DNA from: Alphaproteobacteria bacterium
GTDB taxonomy: Bacteria; Pseudomonadota; Alphaproteobacteria; GCA-016699305
DNA: 64,000 nt
Reading direction: 5' to 3'
Assembly: GCA_016699305.1 (NCBI GenBank)
Contig: CP064970.1
Coordinates: 806,001 to 870,000 of the forward strand
In this document: piece by piece, positions 16,689-25,474 of the stretch
Layout: every line of letters begins with the position of its first letter
Numbering within the stretch: the stretch's first letter is position 1
Position numbers and translations under genes: made by a program
The notes under the pieces: model-generated
What the model was told of the DNA's origin: nothing
Seen by the model: only the letters and a program-made list of their open reading frames with translations
Database searches by the model: none

Positions 16689-16895
16689 TGGTCCCGGACA
16701 CTTCCATCTAAAAGAAAATCACGCGCCTTGATTGAACGACTTCTACACGCAGAGCATGTAAGGCGGTCGCAGAGAGTATCGGTTCTTCCATAAGTCGTTT
16801 CTTCATCGGCCTACTCATTTCAAACGAAGAAAGAACATGCTCCCTGCCATTCTGGGCCAAATCATGGGGGACAAGTTCCTTTCCATAAACTTGCT

Positions 16896-17690
16896 TTATC
16901 CGCGCAATTTATAGCCTGTGGCCAACATCCGCCAACACAAGAACCCAAGAGCCAATGTCACCGTCAGCATGATGAAAAGGCCCAAAGCCGGGTCGCTGTC
17001 GCCATGCCCTAACACGCCCTGGCGGAAACCGTCGATCATGTAAAAGAATGGATTTCCCAGGCACAGCCAGCGCCACTCGGCGGGAAGTTGCTCTAATGTG
17101 AAGAAAGTCCCGGACAGGAACGTCGCGGGCATGACGACGAAATTATTGATGGCGGCCAGTTGATCGAACTTATCGGCCCAGATGCCCGAAGCCAGCCCCA
17201 GCAGGGCCAAAAAGGCCGAACCCAGCAACAGATGAGCCAGCGCCAACCCGGGCTGGGCCGAAGGCATGACGACCAAAGGCAGCAACGCCACGATGGTGGC
17301 CGCGCCCACGACCAGGCCGCGCACCACGCCGCCCAAAGCGAATCCGGCCAGCAAATCAGCCGCCGACAAGGGGGCCATCAACACATCGGTGATGTTGGTC
17401 TGCATCTTGGATAGGATGAGCGAGCTGGATGTATTGGCAAAAGCGTTTTGCGCCACGGCCATCATCACCAGGCCAGGCGCCAGGAAGGTCAGCACGTCCA
17501 CGCCGTGAATCTGACGCGCGCCGTGCTGCATGATGACGAAAAAGACGACACAGAACAGCAAGGTGTTTAAGGCAGGGGCAAGCACGGTTTGCACCGGCAC
17601 CTTCAAGAAGCGCCCAATCTCGCGCCCAGCGAAGGTCCACAGACCGAGCCGGTTGCCCGAGGGCCAAAACAATATGTCGCTGGGATGCAT
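16896..17690 (-). CDS. ABC-2 type transporter permease
   Basis: A 264-residue inner-membrane permease with six predicted membrane segments and the ABC-2 signature region (FVVMPATFLSGTFFTLEQLP followed by NPFFYMIDGFRQGVLG). The cytoplasmic start REIGRFLKVPVQTVLAPALN and the TNITDVLMAPLSA loop are typical of polysaccharide or drug exporters of this group. AAAGGAC precedes ATG 17690 at a good distance; a start 17 codons earlier is less likely. Its ATPase partner is not adjacent: the gene upstream is tRNA-Pro on the other strand. Confidence 0.9.
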   Translation of the reverse strand: MHPSDILFWPSGNRLGLWTFAGREIGRFLKVPVQTVLAPALNTLLFCVVFFVIMQHGARQIHGVDVLTFLAPGLVMMAVAQNAFANTSSSLILSKMQTNITDVLMAPLSAADLLAGFALGGVVRGLVVGAATIVALLPLVVMPSAQPGLALAHLLLGSAFLALLGLASGIWADKFDQLAAINNFVVMPATFLSGTFFTLEQLPAEWRWLCLGNPFFYMIDGFRQGVLGHGDSDPALGLFIMLTVTLALGFLCWRMLATGYKLRG

Positions 17691-17850
17691 CGGTATCGTC
17701 CTTTCATGACGTCTTTTACCCACAACCCTTCCATCATACACATAACATCATCCCGTTGTTTGCCCGAGAATGAATGTCCGCGCACACACCTCACTTTGCC
17801 CTTGTTTTCTGCACGATCACGCGGCATTGTGGGCACGTCGAAGGCTGGGG

Positions 17851-17927
17851 CGGAGCGTAGCGCAGTCTGGTAGCGCATCAGTCTGGGGGACTGGGGGCCG
17901 TGGGTTCGAATCCCGCCGCTCCGACCA
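17851..17927 (+). tRNA. tRNA-Pro (anticodon GGG)
   Basis: Acceptor CGGAGCG/CGCTCCG, D-arm GCGC/GCGC, anticodon stem TCAGT/ACTGG with loop CTGGGGG, T-arm GTGGG with TTCGAAT, and encoded CCA. Confidence 0.96.
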
Positions 17928-18019
17928 TCTTCGACGGCCCGCGATCTTTGGCCTCATGGCGCTGGGTTTTATGTGTGTTAGGCCGGATATTGTCGCGTCA
18001 TGACTCAGTCGCGTCATAC

Positions 18020-18096
18020 GGACCCGTAGCTCAGCTGGATAGAGTGCTGCCCTCCGAAGGCAGAGGTCGTGGGTTCGAATCCCGCCGGGTCCGCCA
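18020..18096 (+). tRNA. tRNA-Arg (anticodon CCG)
   Basis: Acceptor GGACCCG/CGGGTCC, D-arm GCTC/GAGT, anticodon stem CTGCC/GGCAG with loop CTCCGAA, T-arm GTGGG with TTCGAAT, and encoded CCA. It ends 22 nt before the stop codon of the giant fibre gene. Confidence 0.97.
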
Positions 18097-18118
18097 CTTC
18101 ACCCAGGATTCTGGAAAG

Positions 18119-21100
18119 CTAGTGATGCGTAGGTGGCGTTGCGTCCATCCGCTCTTCAAGTTTTCGAAGCCGTGCTTCGAGTGCGGCGTTTTTGGCATCG
18201 GCATTGTCTTTGGCGGCCTTCAGCTCTTGGATGGCTTTGGTCAGGACGGGGATGAGTTCGTTGTATTTGAGGCCCTTGGTTTGCTCGGCGTCCTCGTTGG
18301 TCAGCACCACACCGGGAAGGACTTTTTCGACTTCCTGGGCGATGAAGCCGATCTGCTCGCCCTTCATGCCCCCATCCTTGGGATCCTTCCATTCGAAGGT
18401 CACCGGCCGCAAGCGCTCGACGGCGGACAGGCCCTGGTCCAGGGAATGAATATTTTTCTTATGCCGCATATCCGATAACGCTCCCGCCGCGCCGATGGCA
18501 TAGGCTGTGCCGTTGACTTCCAATCTATAACTTGGGGTGGTTGCAGCAATACCAATACCAATATAGCCGGTTGACAGATTGCCCCTGATTGTGTTGCCGA
18601 TATTCAGATAATCGCTGGTGTCTGCCGCCGGCACATTGACGTTATATCCGATGACAATGTTGTTAGATCCTGTGGTCAGTGTTGCACCCGTGTTATAGCC
18701 CAGCGCGGTGTTGTTGTTGCCCGTGGTTTTGGCGGAGATCGCGTAAGCACCCACTGCAGTGTTTGAGCCGCCCGTGGTGTTGGAGTAGAGCGCGCTAGAT
18801 CCGATGGCGGTGTTATATCCTCCCGTTGAGTTTGTGATAAGCGCGCTAATGCCAACGGCGATGTTCCCGCCGCCCGTGGTGTTGGCTCTGAGCGCTCCAG
18901 AGCCCACTGTAGTGTTTGCGGTGCCCGTGGTGTTATTTCTGAGCGCCGTATAGCCCAGCGCGGTGTTGTCGCTACCCATGGTATTTGTGGTGAGCGCATC
19001 ACCACCCAGTGCTGTGTTCTGGAATCCGGTGGTGCTGGCGTAGAGCGCGTAATTGCCCACAGCAGTGTTGTGGGCACCCGAGGTGTTGGCGGCGAGGGCC
19101 TGAAGGCCGACGGCCATGTTGTCGCCGCCTGAATTCGCAGCCCCCGCCCCATAGCCAACGAACAGGTTGTAATCGGTGACATTTCCAATATTCAGGCGGT
19201 TTCCGGTGATGCTGACCAGGCCCGTATTGGCGATGGTCATCTGTGTGGTGCCCTCCGTGACGAAGGTCAGCGTGCCGTCGGCGCCGGTGTCGGTGGCGGT
19301 GATGCTGGTATTGCCTTGGCTGATGGCATTGACGGAGAGGGGTTGCCAGGTGCTGTCGCCGCGCAGATAGGTGGTGCTGTTGGCGGTGCCGCTGCCCAGG
19401 CGGGCGGTGGCCATGGTTCCGGCGGTCAGATTGGCGGCATCGTTGGTTCCTAGATTAGAGCGCGCGGTGGCGGCGTCCGTCGCCCCGGTGCCGCCATTGG
19501 CAACGGCCACCGTGCCGGTCACATTGGCCGCCGTGCCGGTCACATTGCCGCTGACGCCGCCCGTGGCGGTTAATACGCCCGCGATGGTGACAGCGCCGGT
19601 CGACAGATTCCCCGTGATCGCGCCTCCGATATTCAGATAATCGCTGGTGTCTGCCGCCGGCACATTTACGTTATATCCGATGAGGATGTTGTTAGATCCT
19701 GTGCTCAGTGTTGCTGCCGTGTTATAGCCCAGCGCTGTGTTGTTGTTGCCCGTGGTATTGGCGGCGAGCGCCGTATAGCCCACTGCAGTGTTTGAGCCGC
19801 CCGCGGTGTTGACGGCGAGCGCAACATTACCCAAGGCAGTGTTGCTGGCCCCCGTGGTGTTGGTGATGAGCGCGGAATTACCCACAGCGGTGTTAGAGGT
19901 ACCAGTGGTGTTGGCGTAAAGCGCCCGATAGCCCAGTGCGGTGCCACCCGATGCTGTGTTGGCTTTGAGCGCCTGATAGCCAAGAGCGGTGTTCTGAGTT
20001 CCCGTGGCGTTGAAGAAGAGGGCATCACTGCCCACAGCGGTATTGTAGTGGCCCGTGGTGTTGGATACGAGCGCGTAAGTGCCCAGCGCTGTGTTCTGAG
20101 TTCCCGTGGTGTTGAAGAAGAGGGCCCCACCGCCCACAGCGGTGTTATTAGTGCCCGTGGTGTTGGATTGGAGCGTCTCTTTGCCCAGCGCGGTATTGAG
20201 GGAGCCCGTGGTGTTGGCTTGGAGCGCTAATTTGCCCAGCGCGGTATTGTGGAAGCCTGTGGTGTTGACGGCGAGCGCCTGATAGCCCACTGCGGTGTTG
20301 CCGGGACCCGAGGTGTTGGCGGCGAGCGCGGAAGTGCCCACAGCAGTGTTGCCGTCGCCCGTGGTGTTGGCTTTGAGCGCCTGATAGCCCAGTGCGGTGC
20401 TATCGGATGTTGAGTTGGCTTTGAGCGCCTGATAGCCAAGAGCGGTGTTGTTATTACCCGTGGTGTTGGCTTGGAGCGCCTCAAAGCCCAGCGCGGTATT
20501 GTAGTAGCCCGTGGTGTTGCCTTGGAGCGCGCTAACGCCCATTGCGACGCCGGCGGTACCCGTGGTGTTGTCTTTGAGCGCGTAATCACCTACGGCGGTA
20601 TTCGAGTATCCGGTGTTGGCCCACAGCGCGTAATTACCCACAGCAGTGTTGCTGTTGCCCGTAATGTTTGAGGTGAGAGCAGAAGCACCCACAGCAGTGT
20701 TTGCGATGCCCGTAGTGTTGGCGGCGAGCGCCATATAGCCCAGTGCTGTGCCACTCGATGCTGTGTTGACTTGGAGCGTCCGAAAGCCCAGCGCTGTGTT
20801 TTGGACTCCGGTAACGTTGGCGTTGAGAGCGTTATAGCCGACGGCGACGTTGTTTGTGTTAGAACTCGAAGCTCCCGCGCTATAGCCGACAAATGTACCA
20901 AAGGTGGCGACGCTCCCGATCCCAAGGCGTGGTCCGGCGATGCTGACCAGGCCCGTATTGGCGATGGTCATCTGTGTGGAGCCCTCCGTGACGAAGGTCA
21001 GCGTGCCGTCCGCGCCGGTGTCGGTGGCGGTGATGCTGGTATTGCCTTGGCTGATGGCATTGACGGAGAGGGGTTGCCAGGTGCTGTCGCCGCGCAGATA

Positions 21101-24100
21101 GGTGGTGCTGTTGGCGGTGCCGCTGCCTAGGCGGGCGGTGGCCATGGTTCCGGTGGTTAGATTGGCGGCATCGTTGGTTCCTAGATTAGAGCGCGCGGTG
21201 GCGGCGTCCGTCGCCCCGGTGCCGCCATTGGCAACCGCCACCGTGCCGGTCACATTACCCGCCGTGCCGGTCACATTGCCCGTCACATTGCCGGTGATGC
21301 CTCCCGTAGCGGTTAATACGCCCGCGATGGTGACAGCGCCGGTCGACAGATTCCCTGTGATCGCGTTGCCGATATTCAGATAATCGCTGGTGTCTGCCGC
21401 CGGCACATTGGCGTTATATCCGATGAGGAGGTTCCGAGACCCCGTGTTCAGTGTTCCTGCCGTGTTATAGCCCAGCGCGGTGTTGTATTGACCCGTGGTG
21501 TTGTCGGCGAGCGCGCCATAGCCAACAGCAACGTTATTGGTGGCCGTAGTGTTGGATTTGAGCGCCCAAAAGCCCAGTGCTACGTTCTGGTCTCCGGTGG
21601 TGTTGGTGAAGAGCGCGTAATTGCCCACGGCAGTGTTGGCACTGCCCGTGGTGTTATGGGTGAGTGCCTCATTACCTAGGGCGATGTTGTTGGCACCCGT
21701 AGTGTTGGCGGTAAGGGCCTCCTCGCCCACAGCGATGTTATTGCTGGCAGTGTTGGCTTTGAGCGCCCGATAGCCCAGCGCGGTATTGTTATTACCCGTG
21801 GTGTTGGCTTGGAGAGCCTCACCGCCCAGCGCGGTATTGTAGTAGCCCGTGGTGTTGGAGTAGAGCGCCTGAACGCCAACTGCCGTGTTGCTGTTGCTGC
21901 CTGAATTCGCAGCCCCCGCCCCATAGCCAACGAACAGGTTGTAAGCGGTGGCGTCTCCAATATCCAGGCGTTCTCCGGTGATGCTGACCAGGCCGGCATT
22001 GCCGATGGTCATCCGTGTGGTGCCTTCCGTGACGAAGGTCAGCGTGCCGTCGGCGCCGGTGTCGGTGGCGGTGATGCTGGTGTTGCCTTGGCTGATGGCA
22101 TTGACGGAGAGGGGTTGCCAGGTGCTGTCGCCGCGCAGATAGGTGGTGGTGTTGGCAGTGCCGCTTCCCAGACGGGCGGTGGCCATGGTTCCGGTGGTCA
22201 GGTTGGCGGCATCGTTGGTTCCTAGATTGGAGCGCGCGGTGGCTGCCGTGGTCGCGCCGGTGCCGCCATTGGCGATGGCCACCGTGCCGGTCACATTGGC
22301 CGCCGTGCCCGTCACATTGCCGGTGACATTGCCCGTCACGTTGCCCGTTACATTGCCGGTGATGCCGCCCGTGACGTTGAGCGTGCCTGTGACGTCCAAT
22401 GTGCTGCTGGGGTTGTTATTTCCTACGCCGAGTTTGCCCTCGACATAGAGGCCGGCGGTTCCTGCACCGGCGTTGAGTATCTGGACTTGGTTGGAATTGG
22501 CATCCGACGTCGTGATACGGAACGCATTTTGATAGACGTCCGTCGTCCAATTTGAATAGGTACCATTGGATCTATTCCAAGCGACTTGCGCGCCTTCACT
22601 TGTGCCGTCCACGGCGCCAAGAGACAGCCCCGTCGAGTCTACTGTCATGCGCGCCGTTCCGCCTGTGGATATGGCGACGGCATCCGCATTGGGGGAATAG
22701 ATGCCGGTGTTGGAGTCGCTGGTGAAGGACAACGACGGTGCAGCGGCAGAGCCGACGGGCAGGACGAGGCTGCTGTTGCTGATGGTGCCGCCGCTGATAT
22801 TGGTGCCGCTGATTCCTCCCGTGGCGCTGAATGTACCGCCGATGGTGGCATTGCCCACGACATTAAAGACGCCAGATGGGTTAACGGTCATCCGTGTGGT
22901 GCCTTCCGTGACGAAGGTCAGCGTGCCGTCTGCGCCGGTGTCGGTGGCGGTGATGCTGGTGTTGCCTTGGCTGAGAGTATTGGTGGTGGCGGATATGCTC
23001 TGCCAGGTGCTGTCACCGCGCAGATAGGTGGTGCTGTTGGCGGTGCCGCTGCCCAAACGCGCGGTGGCCACGGTTCCGGCGGTCAGATTGGCGGCGTCGT
23101 TGGTGCCCAGATTGGAGCGCGCGGTGGCGGCGGTCGTCGCCCCGGTGCCGCCATTGGCGATGGCCACCGTGCCGGTCACATTGCCCGCATTGCCGCTGAC
23201 ATCTCCCGTGATCGTGCTGCCCGAAAGAGTCACCCCGCTGATCGTGCCGCCGGTGATCGCCACGGCGTTGGCGTCTTGCGTGGCGATGGTGCCCAGGCTC
23301 AAGGCCGTGCGTCCCGCCGCCGCGCTGGCCGCCGTGAACAGGCTCTTGCCCGTCGCTGTGGCTCCCAATGCGCCTTGCGCCGCGTCTTGACTGGCCGCCA
23401 TGAACACGCTCTTGCCCGTCGCGGTGGCTCCCAATGCGCCTTGCGCCGCGTCTTGGCTGGCCGCCGTGAACACGCCCTTGCCTGTCGCGGTGGCTCCCAA
23501 TGCGCCTTGCGCCGCGTCTTGACTGGCCGCCGTGAACACGCCCTTGCCTGTCGCGGTGGCTCCCAACGCGCCTTGCGCCGCGTCTTGGCTGGCCGCCGTG
23601 AATACGCTCTTGCCCGTTGCGCTGGCTCCCAGCGCGTCTTGCGCCGTGCCTTGGGTGGCGGCGGTGAACACGTCCTTGCCCACGACGGTGCCGCCCAGAT
23701 TGCTCAGCGCGCCATTGGCATTGCCGGATCCCGTGCCGCCGCTGGTGATCGGCAAGGCCGTGGTCAGGACCAGGCTGCTGGCGCTCATCCCCGCACCCGT
23801 CAGAGTCCCCGAAAGAGTCAGATTGCGCGCCGAGATGTCGCCGGTGTCTTGCACGCTGACCGCATTGCTGCTGTTGCCAAAGGTCACTTTGTTCGCGTTG
23901 TCCACCCGCCACACATTGGCCCGCTCACGCGCAATGGCCACCGATAGATACTCCGTCCGATCGTCGCCAGAGGGAGTCGCGCTTTGGGCGCAGTTGGTCT
24001 GCACCGTGCCATCCGCGCCCGCCGAGATCAGCTTGATGACGGGCATCGCGCTATCGGCCAGATTTTGCTGCCAGCGGCAATACAGGTAATAGCGTCCCCA

Positions 24101-24244
24101 CGGATCCAGTTGCCGCGCCCCCGAGGACACTTCCAACACGCCGGTTTCCGTGGGCGAACCGCCGCCGCTGATGGCCGCATAGCCCGAAGGCAGCTTGGCG
24201 GCATCCGCGCTGCCAAAGGCCAAAAGGGCCGGCGGCAACAACAC
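18119..24244 (-). CDS. Giant repeat-built fibre protein with C-terminal S74 intramolecular chaperone
   Basis: An uninterrupted frame of 2041 residues. After a globular start (KLPSGYAAISGGGSP) come five tandem 22-residue repeats of the form VFTAASQDAAQGALGATATG; then four copies of a collar-like cassette with ANGGTGATTAATARSNLG and GNTSITATDTGADGTLTF; and between them long runs of 15-17 residue units such as NTALGYQALKANTTG, which resemble the beta-roll repeats of YadA-type heads and phage tail fibres. The C-terminus from about residue 1924 is a Peptidase_S74 domain: ALSDMRHKKNI (Ser1924 is the expected self-cleavage nucleophile), IGFIAQEVEKVLP, then a coiled coil ending ARLRKLEERM. In this family the domain trimerises the fibre and then cuts itself off. 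The true N-terminus is in another frame (24276-24489). A surface adhesin or appendage is likely; a prophage fibre is less so, since no phage genes are near. Confidence 0.85.
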   Translation of the reverse strand: MLLPPALLAFGSADAAKLPSGYAAISGGGSPTETGVLEVSSGARQLDPWGRYYLYCRWQQNLADSAMPVIKLISAGADGTVQTNCAQSATPSGDDRTEYLSVAIARERANVWRVDNANKVTFGNSSNAVSVQDTGDISARNLTLSGTLTGAGMSASSLVLTTALPITSGGTGSGNANGALSNLGGTVVGKDVFTAATQGTAQDALGASATGKSVFTAASQDAAQGALGATATGKGVFTAASQDAAQGALGATATGKGVFTAASQDAAQGALGATATGKSVFMAASQDAAQGALGATATGKSLFTAASAAAGRTALSLGTIATQDANAVAITGGTISGVTLSGSTITGDVSGNAGNVTGTVAIANGGTGATTAATARSNLGTNDAANLTAGTVATARLGSGTANSTTYLRGDSTWQSISATTNTLSQGNTSITATDTGADGTLTFVTEGTTRMTVNPSGVFNVVGNATIGGTFSATGGISGTNISGGTISNSSLVLPVGSAAAPSLSFTSDSNTGIYSPNADAVAISTGGTARMTVDSTGLSLGAVDGTSEGAQVAWNRSNGTYSNWTTDVYQNAFRITTSDANSNQVQILNAGAGTAGLYVEGKLGVGNNNPSSTLDVTGTLNVTGGITGNVTGNVTGNVTGNVTGTAANVTGTVAIANGGTGATTAATARSNLGTNDAANLTTGTMATARLGSGTANTTTYLRGDSTWQPLSVNAISQGNTSITATDTGADGTLTFVTEGTTRMTIGNAGLVSITGERLDIGDATAYNLFVGYGAGAANSGSNSNTAVGVQALYSNTTGYYNTALGGEALQANTTGNNNTALGYRALKANTASNNIAVGEEALTANTTGANNIALGNEALTHNTTGSANTAVGNYALFTNTTGDQNVALGFWALKSNTTATNNVAVGYGALADNTTGQYNTALGYNTAGTLNTGSRNLLIGYNANVPAADTSDYLNIGNAITGNLSTGAVTIAGVLTATGGITGNVTGNVTGTAGNVTGTVAVANGGTGATDAATARSNLGTNDAANLTTGTMATARLGSGTANSTTYLRGDSTWQPLSVNAISQGNTSITATDTGADGTLTFVTEGSTQMTIANTGLVSIAGPRLGIGSVATFGTFVGYSAGASSSNTNNVAVGYNALNANVTGVQNTALGFRTLQVNTASSGTALGYMALAANTTGIANTAVGASALTSNITGNSNTAVGNYALWANTGYSNTAVGDYALKDNTTGTAGVAMGVSALQGNTTGYYNTALGFEALQANTTGNNNTALGYQALKANSTSDSTALGYQALKANTTGDGNTAVGTSALAANTSGPGNTAVGYQALAVNTTGFHNTALGKLALQANTTGSLNTALGKETLQSNTTGTNNTAVGGGALFFNTTGTQNTALGTYALVSNTTGHYNTAVGSDALFFNATGTQNTALGYQALKANTASGGTALGYRALYANTTGTSNTAVGNSALITNTTGASNTALGNVALAVNTAGGSNTAVGYTALAANTTGNNNTALGYNTAATLSTGSNNILIGYNVNVPAADTSDYLNIGGAITGNLSTGAVTIAGVLTATGGVSGNVTGTAANVTGTVAVANGGTGATDAATARSNLGTNDAANLTAGTMATARLGSGTANSTTYLRGDSTWQPLSVNAISQGNTSITATDTGADGTLTFVTEGTTQMTIANTGLVSITGNRLNIGNVTDYNLFVGYGAGAANSGGDNMAVGLQALAANTSGAHNTAVGNYALYASTTGFQNTALGGDALTTNTMGSDNTALGYTALRNNTTGTANTTVGSGALRANTTGGGNIAVGISALITNSTGGYNTAIGSSALYSNTTGGSNTAVGAYAISAKTTGNNNTALGYNTGATLTTGSNNIVIGYNVNVPAADTSDYLNIGNTIRGNLSTGYIGIGIAATTPSYRLEVNGTAYAIGAAGALSDMRHKKNIHSLDQGLSAVERLRPVTFEWKDPKDGGMKGEQIGFIAQEVEKVLPGVVLTNEDAEQTKGLKYNELIPVLTKAIQELKAAKDNADAKNAALEARLRKLEERMDATPPTHH
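18122..18475 (-). other. Peptidase S74 chaperone domain within the fibre gene
   Basis: The last 118 codons, from the presumed nucleophile Ser in ALSDMRHKKNI to the stop. Family motifs RLRPVTFEWK, GEQIGFIAQEVEKVLP and LKYNELIPVLTKAIQELK are all present, so self-cleavage is expected. Confidence 0.8.
19200..23170. repeat. Four long internal repeats in the fibre gene
   Basis: Near-identical blocks of about 280 nt occur at roughly 19220-19500, 20960-21250, 22000-22290 and 22890-23170. Each carries the CTCCGTGACGAAGGTCAGC stretch, the GGTGTCGGTGGCGGTGATG stretch and the TGCCAGGTGCTGTC stretch. Such long identity within one gene invites recombination and copy-number change. Confidence 0.85.
23330..23680. 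repeat. Tandem 66-bp repeats in the fibre gene (about five copies)
   Basis: The CTTGCCCGTCGC-type start recurs every 66 nt (for example 23345 and 23411) and encodes the 22-residue VFTAASQDAAQGALGATATG units. Copies are nearly identical, so unit number may vary between strains. Confidence 0.85.
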
Positions 24245-24275
24245 GGGCTGGGCATAGGTGGTATTGTCGATGGTG

Positions 24276-24489
24276 GCGCGGTACGGAGAGCTTGACCGGC
24301 CATGAACAGCTGATTGCGGGCCGCCGTCTCGTTCGAGACCGTTATTCCCGAGCGCAACACCTGTGAATACCCGCCGAACAACACCCCGGTGGCCACGCCA
24401 ATAAGGCCCAAAACATACAAAATCGGCCCCAAGATGAACCCTCGGGAACCGTTGTCACGCCGCCTTGCAAAATAGGGGGTGCGCTTCAT
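24276..24489 (-). CDS. N-terminal membrane-anchor module of the giant fibre, one frame off from the body
   Basis: From ATG 24489, with GGGAAG a few bases upstream, the frame reads MKRTPYFARRRDNGSRGFIL then GPILYVLGLIGVATGVLFGG and ETAARNQLFMAGQALRT. That is a short basic head, one hydrophobic segment at about residues 17-40 and a helix. Past about 24280 this frame turns into low-quality sequence and stops at 24028, while the fibre frame starts to read well with ATIDNTTYAQPVLLPP. A single missing base, or a -1 slip near 24275-24284, would join them. The module resembles the N-termini of the three surface proteins at 46387-48617. It may be a sequencing error, a true mutation or phase variation. 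Confidence 0.7.
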
Positions 24490-24602
24490 CTTATCTTCCC
24501 TCTCCCCTCGGGATACGCCTCGCCACAAGCCCAACTCGACAGAATCTAAGCAGAGGAAGGTTAAGAAAACGGTTAAAACATGGGAACATTCAGCTGGAAA
24601 TC

Positions 24603-24631
24603 TTGACAGGGTGCCTCGGGTGTCATTACAA
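24603..24631 (+). promoter_or_regulatory. Possible rpmG promoter
   Basis: A perfect -35 TTGACA at 24603-24608 stands 17 nt before TTACAA at 24626-24631. The -10 is poor, so the call rests on the -35 and the position 29-57 nt before the start. Confidence 0.3.
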
Positions 24632-24659
24632 GGGAGACACGTTAAAGTGAGGGGAAGTC

Positions 24660-24818
24660 ATGGCTAAGGTTAAAACCGCTATCCGTATGAACAGCACGGC
24701 CAGTGGGTATTTCAAGGTCGCACGCAAGAACCCGAAAAAGGTTGAGAAGCTGACCTTGCGCAAATATGACCCCGTCGTGCGTAAGCATGTCGAGTTCAAG
24801 GAAGGCAAAGTCAAATAG
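24660..24818 (+). CDS. rpmG: 50S ribosomal protein L33
   Basis: A 52-residue ribosomal protein, MAKVKTAIRMNSTASGYF then KVEKLTLRKYDPVVRKHVEF and a basic end. The RKYDPVVRKHVEFKE stretch is the L33 signature. It is the Cys-free form with no zinc ribbon. GAGGGGA precedes the ATG. It is followed closely by a lipoprotein gene. Confidence 0.96.
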   Translation: MAKVKTAIRMNSTASGYFKVARKNPKKVEKLTLRKYDPVVRKHVEFKEGKVK

Positions 24819-24859
24819 CCTTGTTCGACAGGCTTGCTCTGCGTCGGACGGGAAACAGG

Positions 24860-25429
24860 ATGCCTGGCCTGATCAAGCGGGCCGGTGTCCTGCTGGGTTT
24901 GTTGTGCCTGGTGACCGCGTGCAGTGGCAGCCTCTGGTCGGATGACAAGGAGATCCGCGCCGGACGCGGCTGTCCGCAAGTCGCCATTTTGCGCCCATTG
25001 GCGCAGACTCCGCCCGAATCCGCCAAACCAGATCCAGCGATTCCCGTGCTGAGCATGGTCGCGGTGCAGGCACAGCCTTGTCGATATGAGGATGAATCTC
25101 TGGACGTTCGCTTTGCATTGGATTTTGTCGCCCGGCATCAGGCTAAGGGACAGGATCGTCATCTGGACGCTCCATTCATTATCGCTGTGGTCGATCCGCA
25201 TGGCACTGTGATCGCCAAGACCCAATACAATCTGAGCATGCATCTTGATGGGGAGGAGGCCCTTTCCGGTCATCAGGAGAATCTGCGCGTTCAACTTCCG
25301 GTTAGACCTGATGTCGATGGGGCGCTATATCGTGTGCTGACGGGCTTCCAGCTTGACGAAAAGCACTTGAATTCAAAGTCCGAATCTTTTGAGAATGCTT
25401 CTAGGCCAGTTGTACAGACTGGACGATGA
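24860..25429 (+). CDS. Putative lipoprotein of unknown function
   Basis: 189 residues. The N-terminus MPGLIKRAGVLLGLLCLVTA followed by Cys is a lipoprotein signal with a lipobox (LVTAC), so the mature protein should be lipidated at Cys21. The rest has mixed alpha/beta character with ALDFVARHQAKG, APFIIAVVDPHGTVIAKTQY and LRVQLPVRPDVDGALYRVLT, giving an impression of a beta-sandwich. I recognise no named family. It sits between rpmG and hfq on the same strand and could share the rpmG transcript. Confidence 0.7.
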   Translation: MPGLIKRAGVLLGLLCLVTACSGSLWSDDKEIRAGRGCPQVAILRPLAQTPPESAKPDPAIPVLSMVAVQAQPCRYEDESLDVRFALDFVARHQAKGQDRHLDAPFIIAVVDPHGTVIAKTQYNLSMHLDGEEALSGHQENLRVQLPVRPDVDGALYRVLTGFQLDEKHLNSKSESFENASRPVVQTGR

Positions 25430-25474
25430 CGGTGCGCATGTTGCGCCCTGATATTTCCCAAACGGAGGGTGTAG

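Noticed and set aside
17821..18119. A prophage attachment site at the tRNA-Pro/tRNA-Arg pair
   Set aside because: No integrase and no second copy of a tRNA end is visible near the fibre gene.
18600..23700. Regularly spaced short repeats that could look like a CRISPR array
   Set aside because: The units are in frame, code for NTALG-type and VFTAAS-type protein repeats, vary gradually, and lack spacer-repeat alternation; no cas genes are near.
22586..23947. Long 453-codon open frame on the plus strand across the fibre gene
   Set aside because: It is antisense to the fibre, low in complexity (Arg/Gly/Ala runs), and mirrors the repeats; GC-rich repeats leave the opposite strand open by chance.
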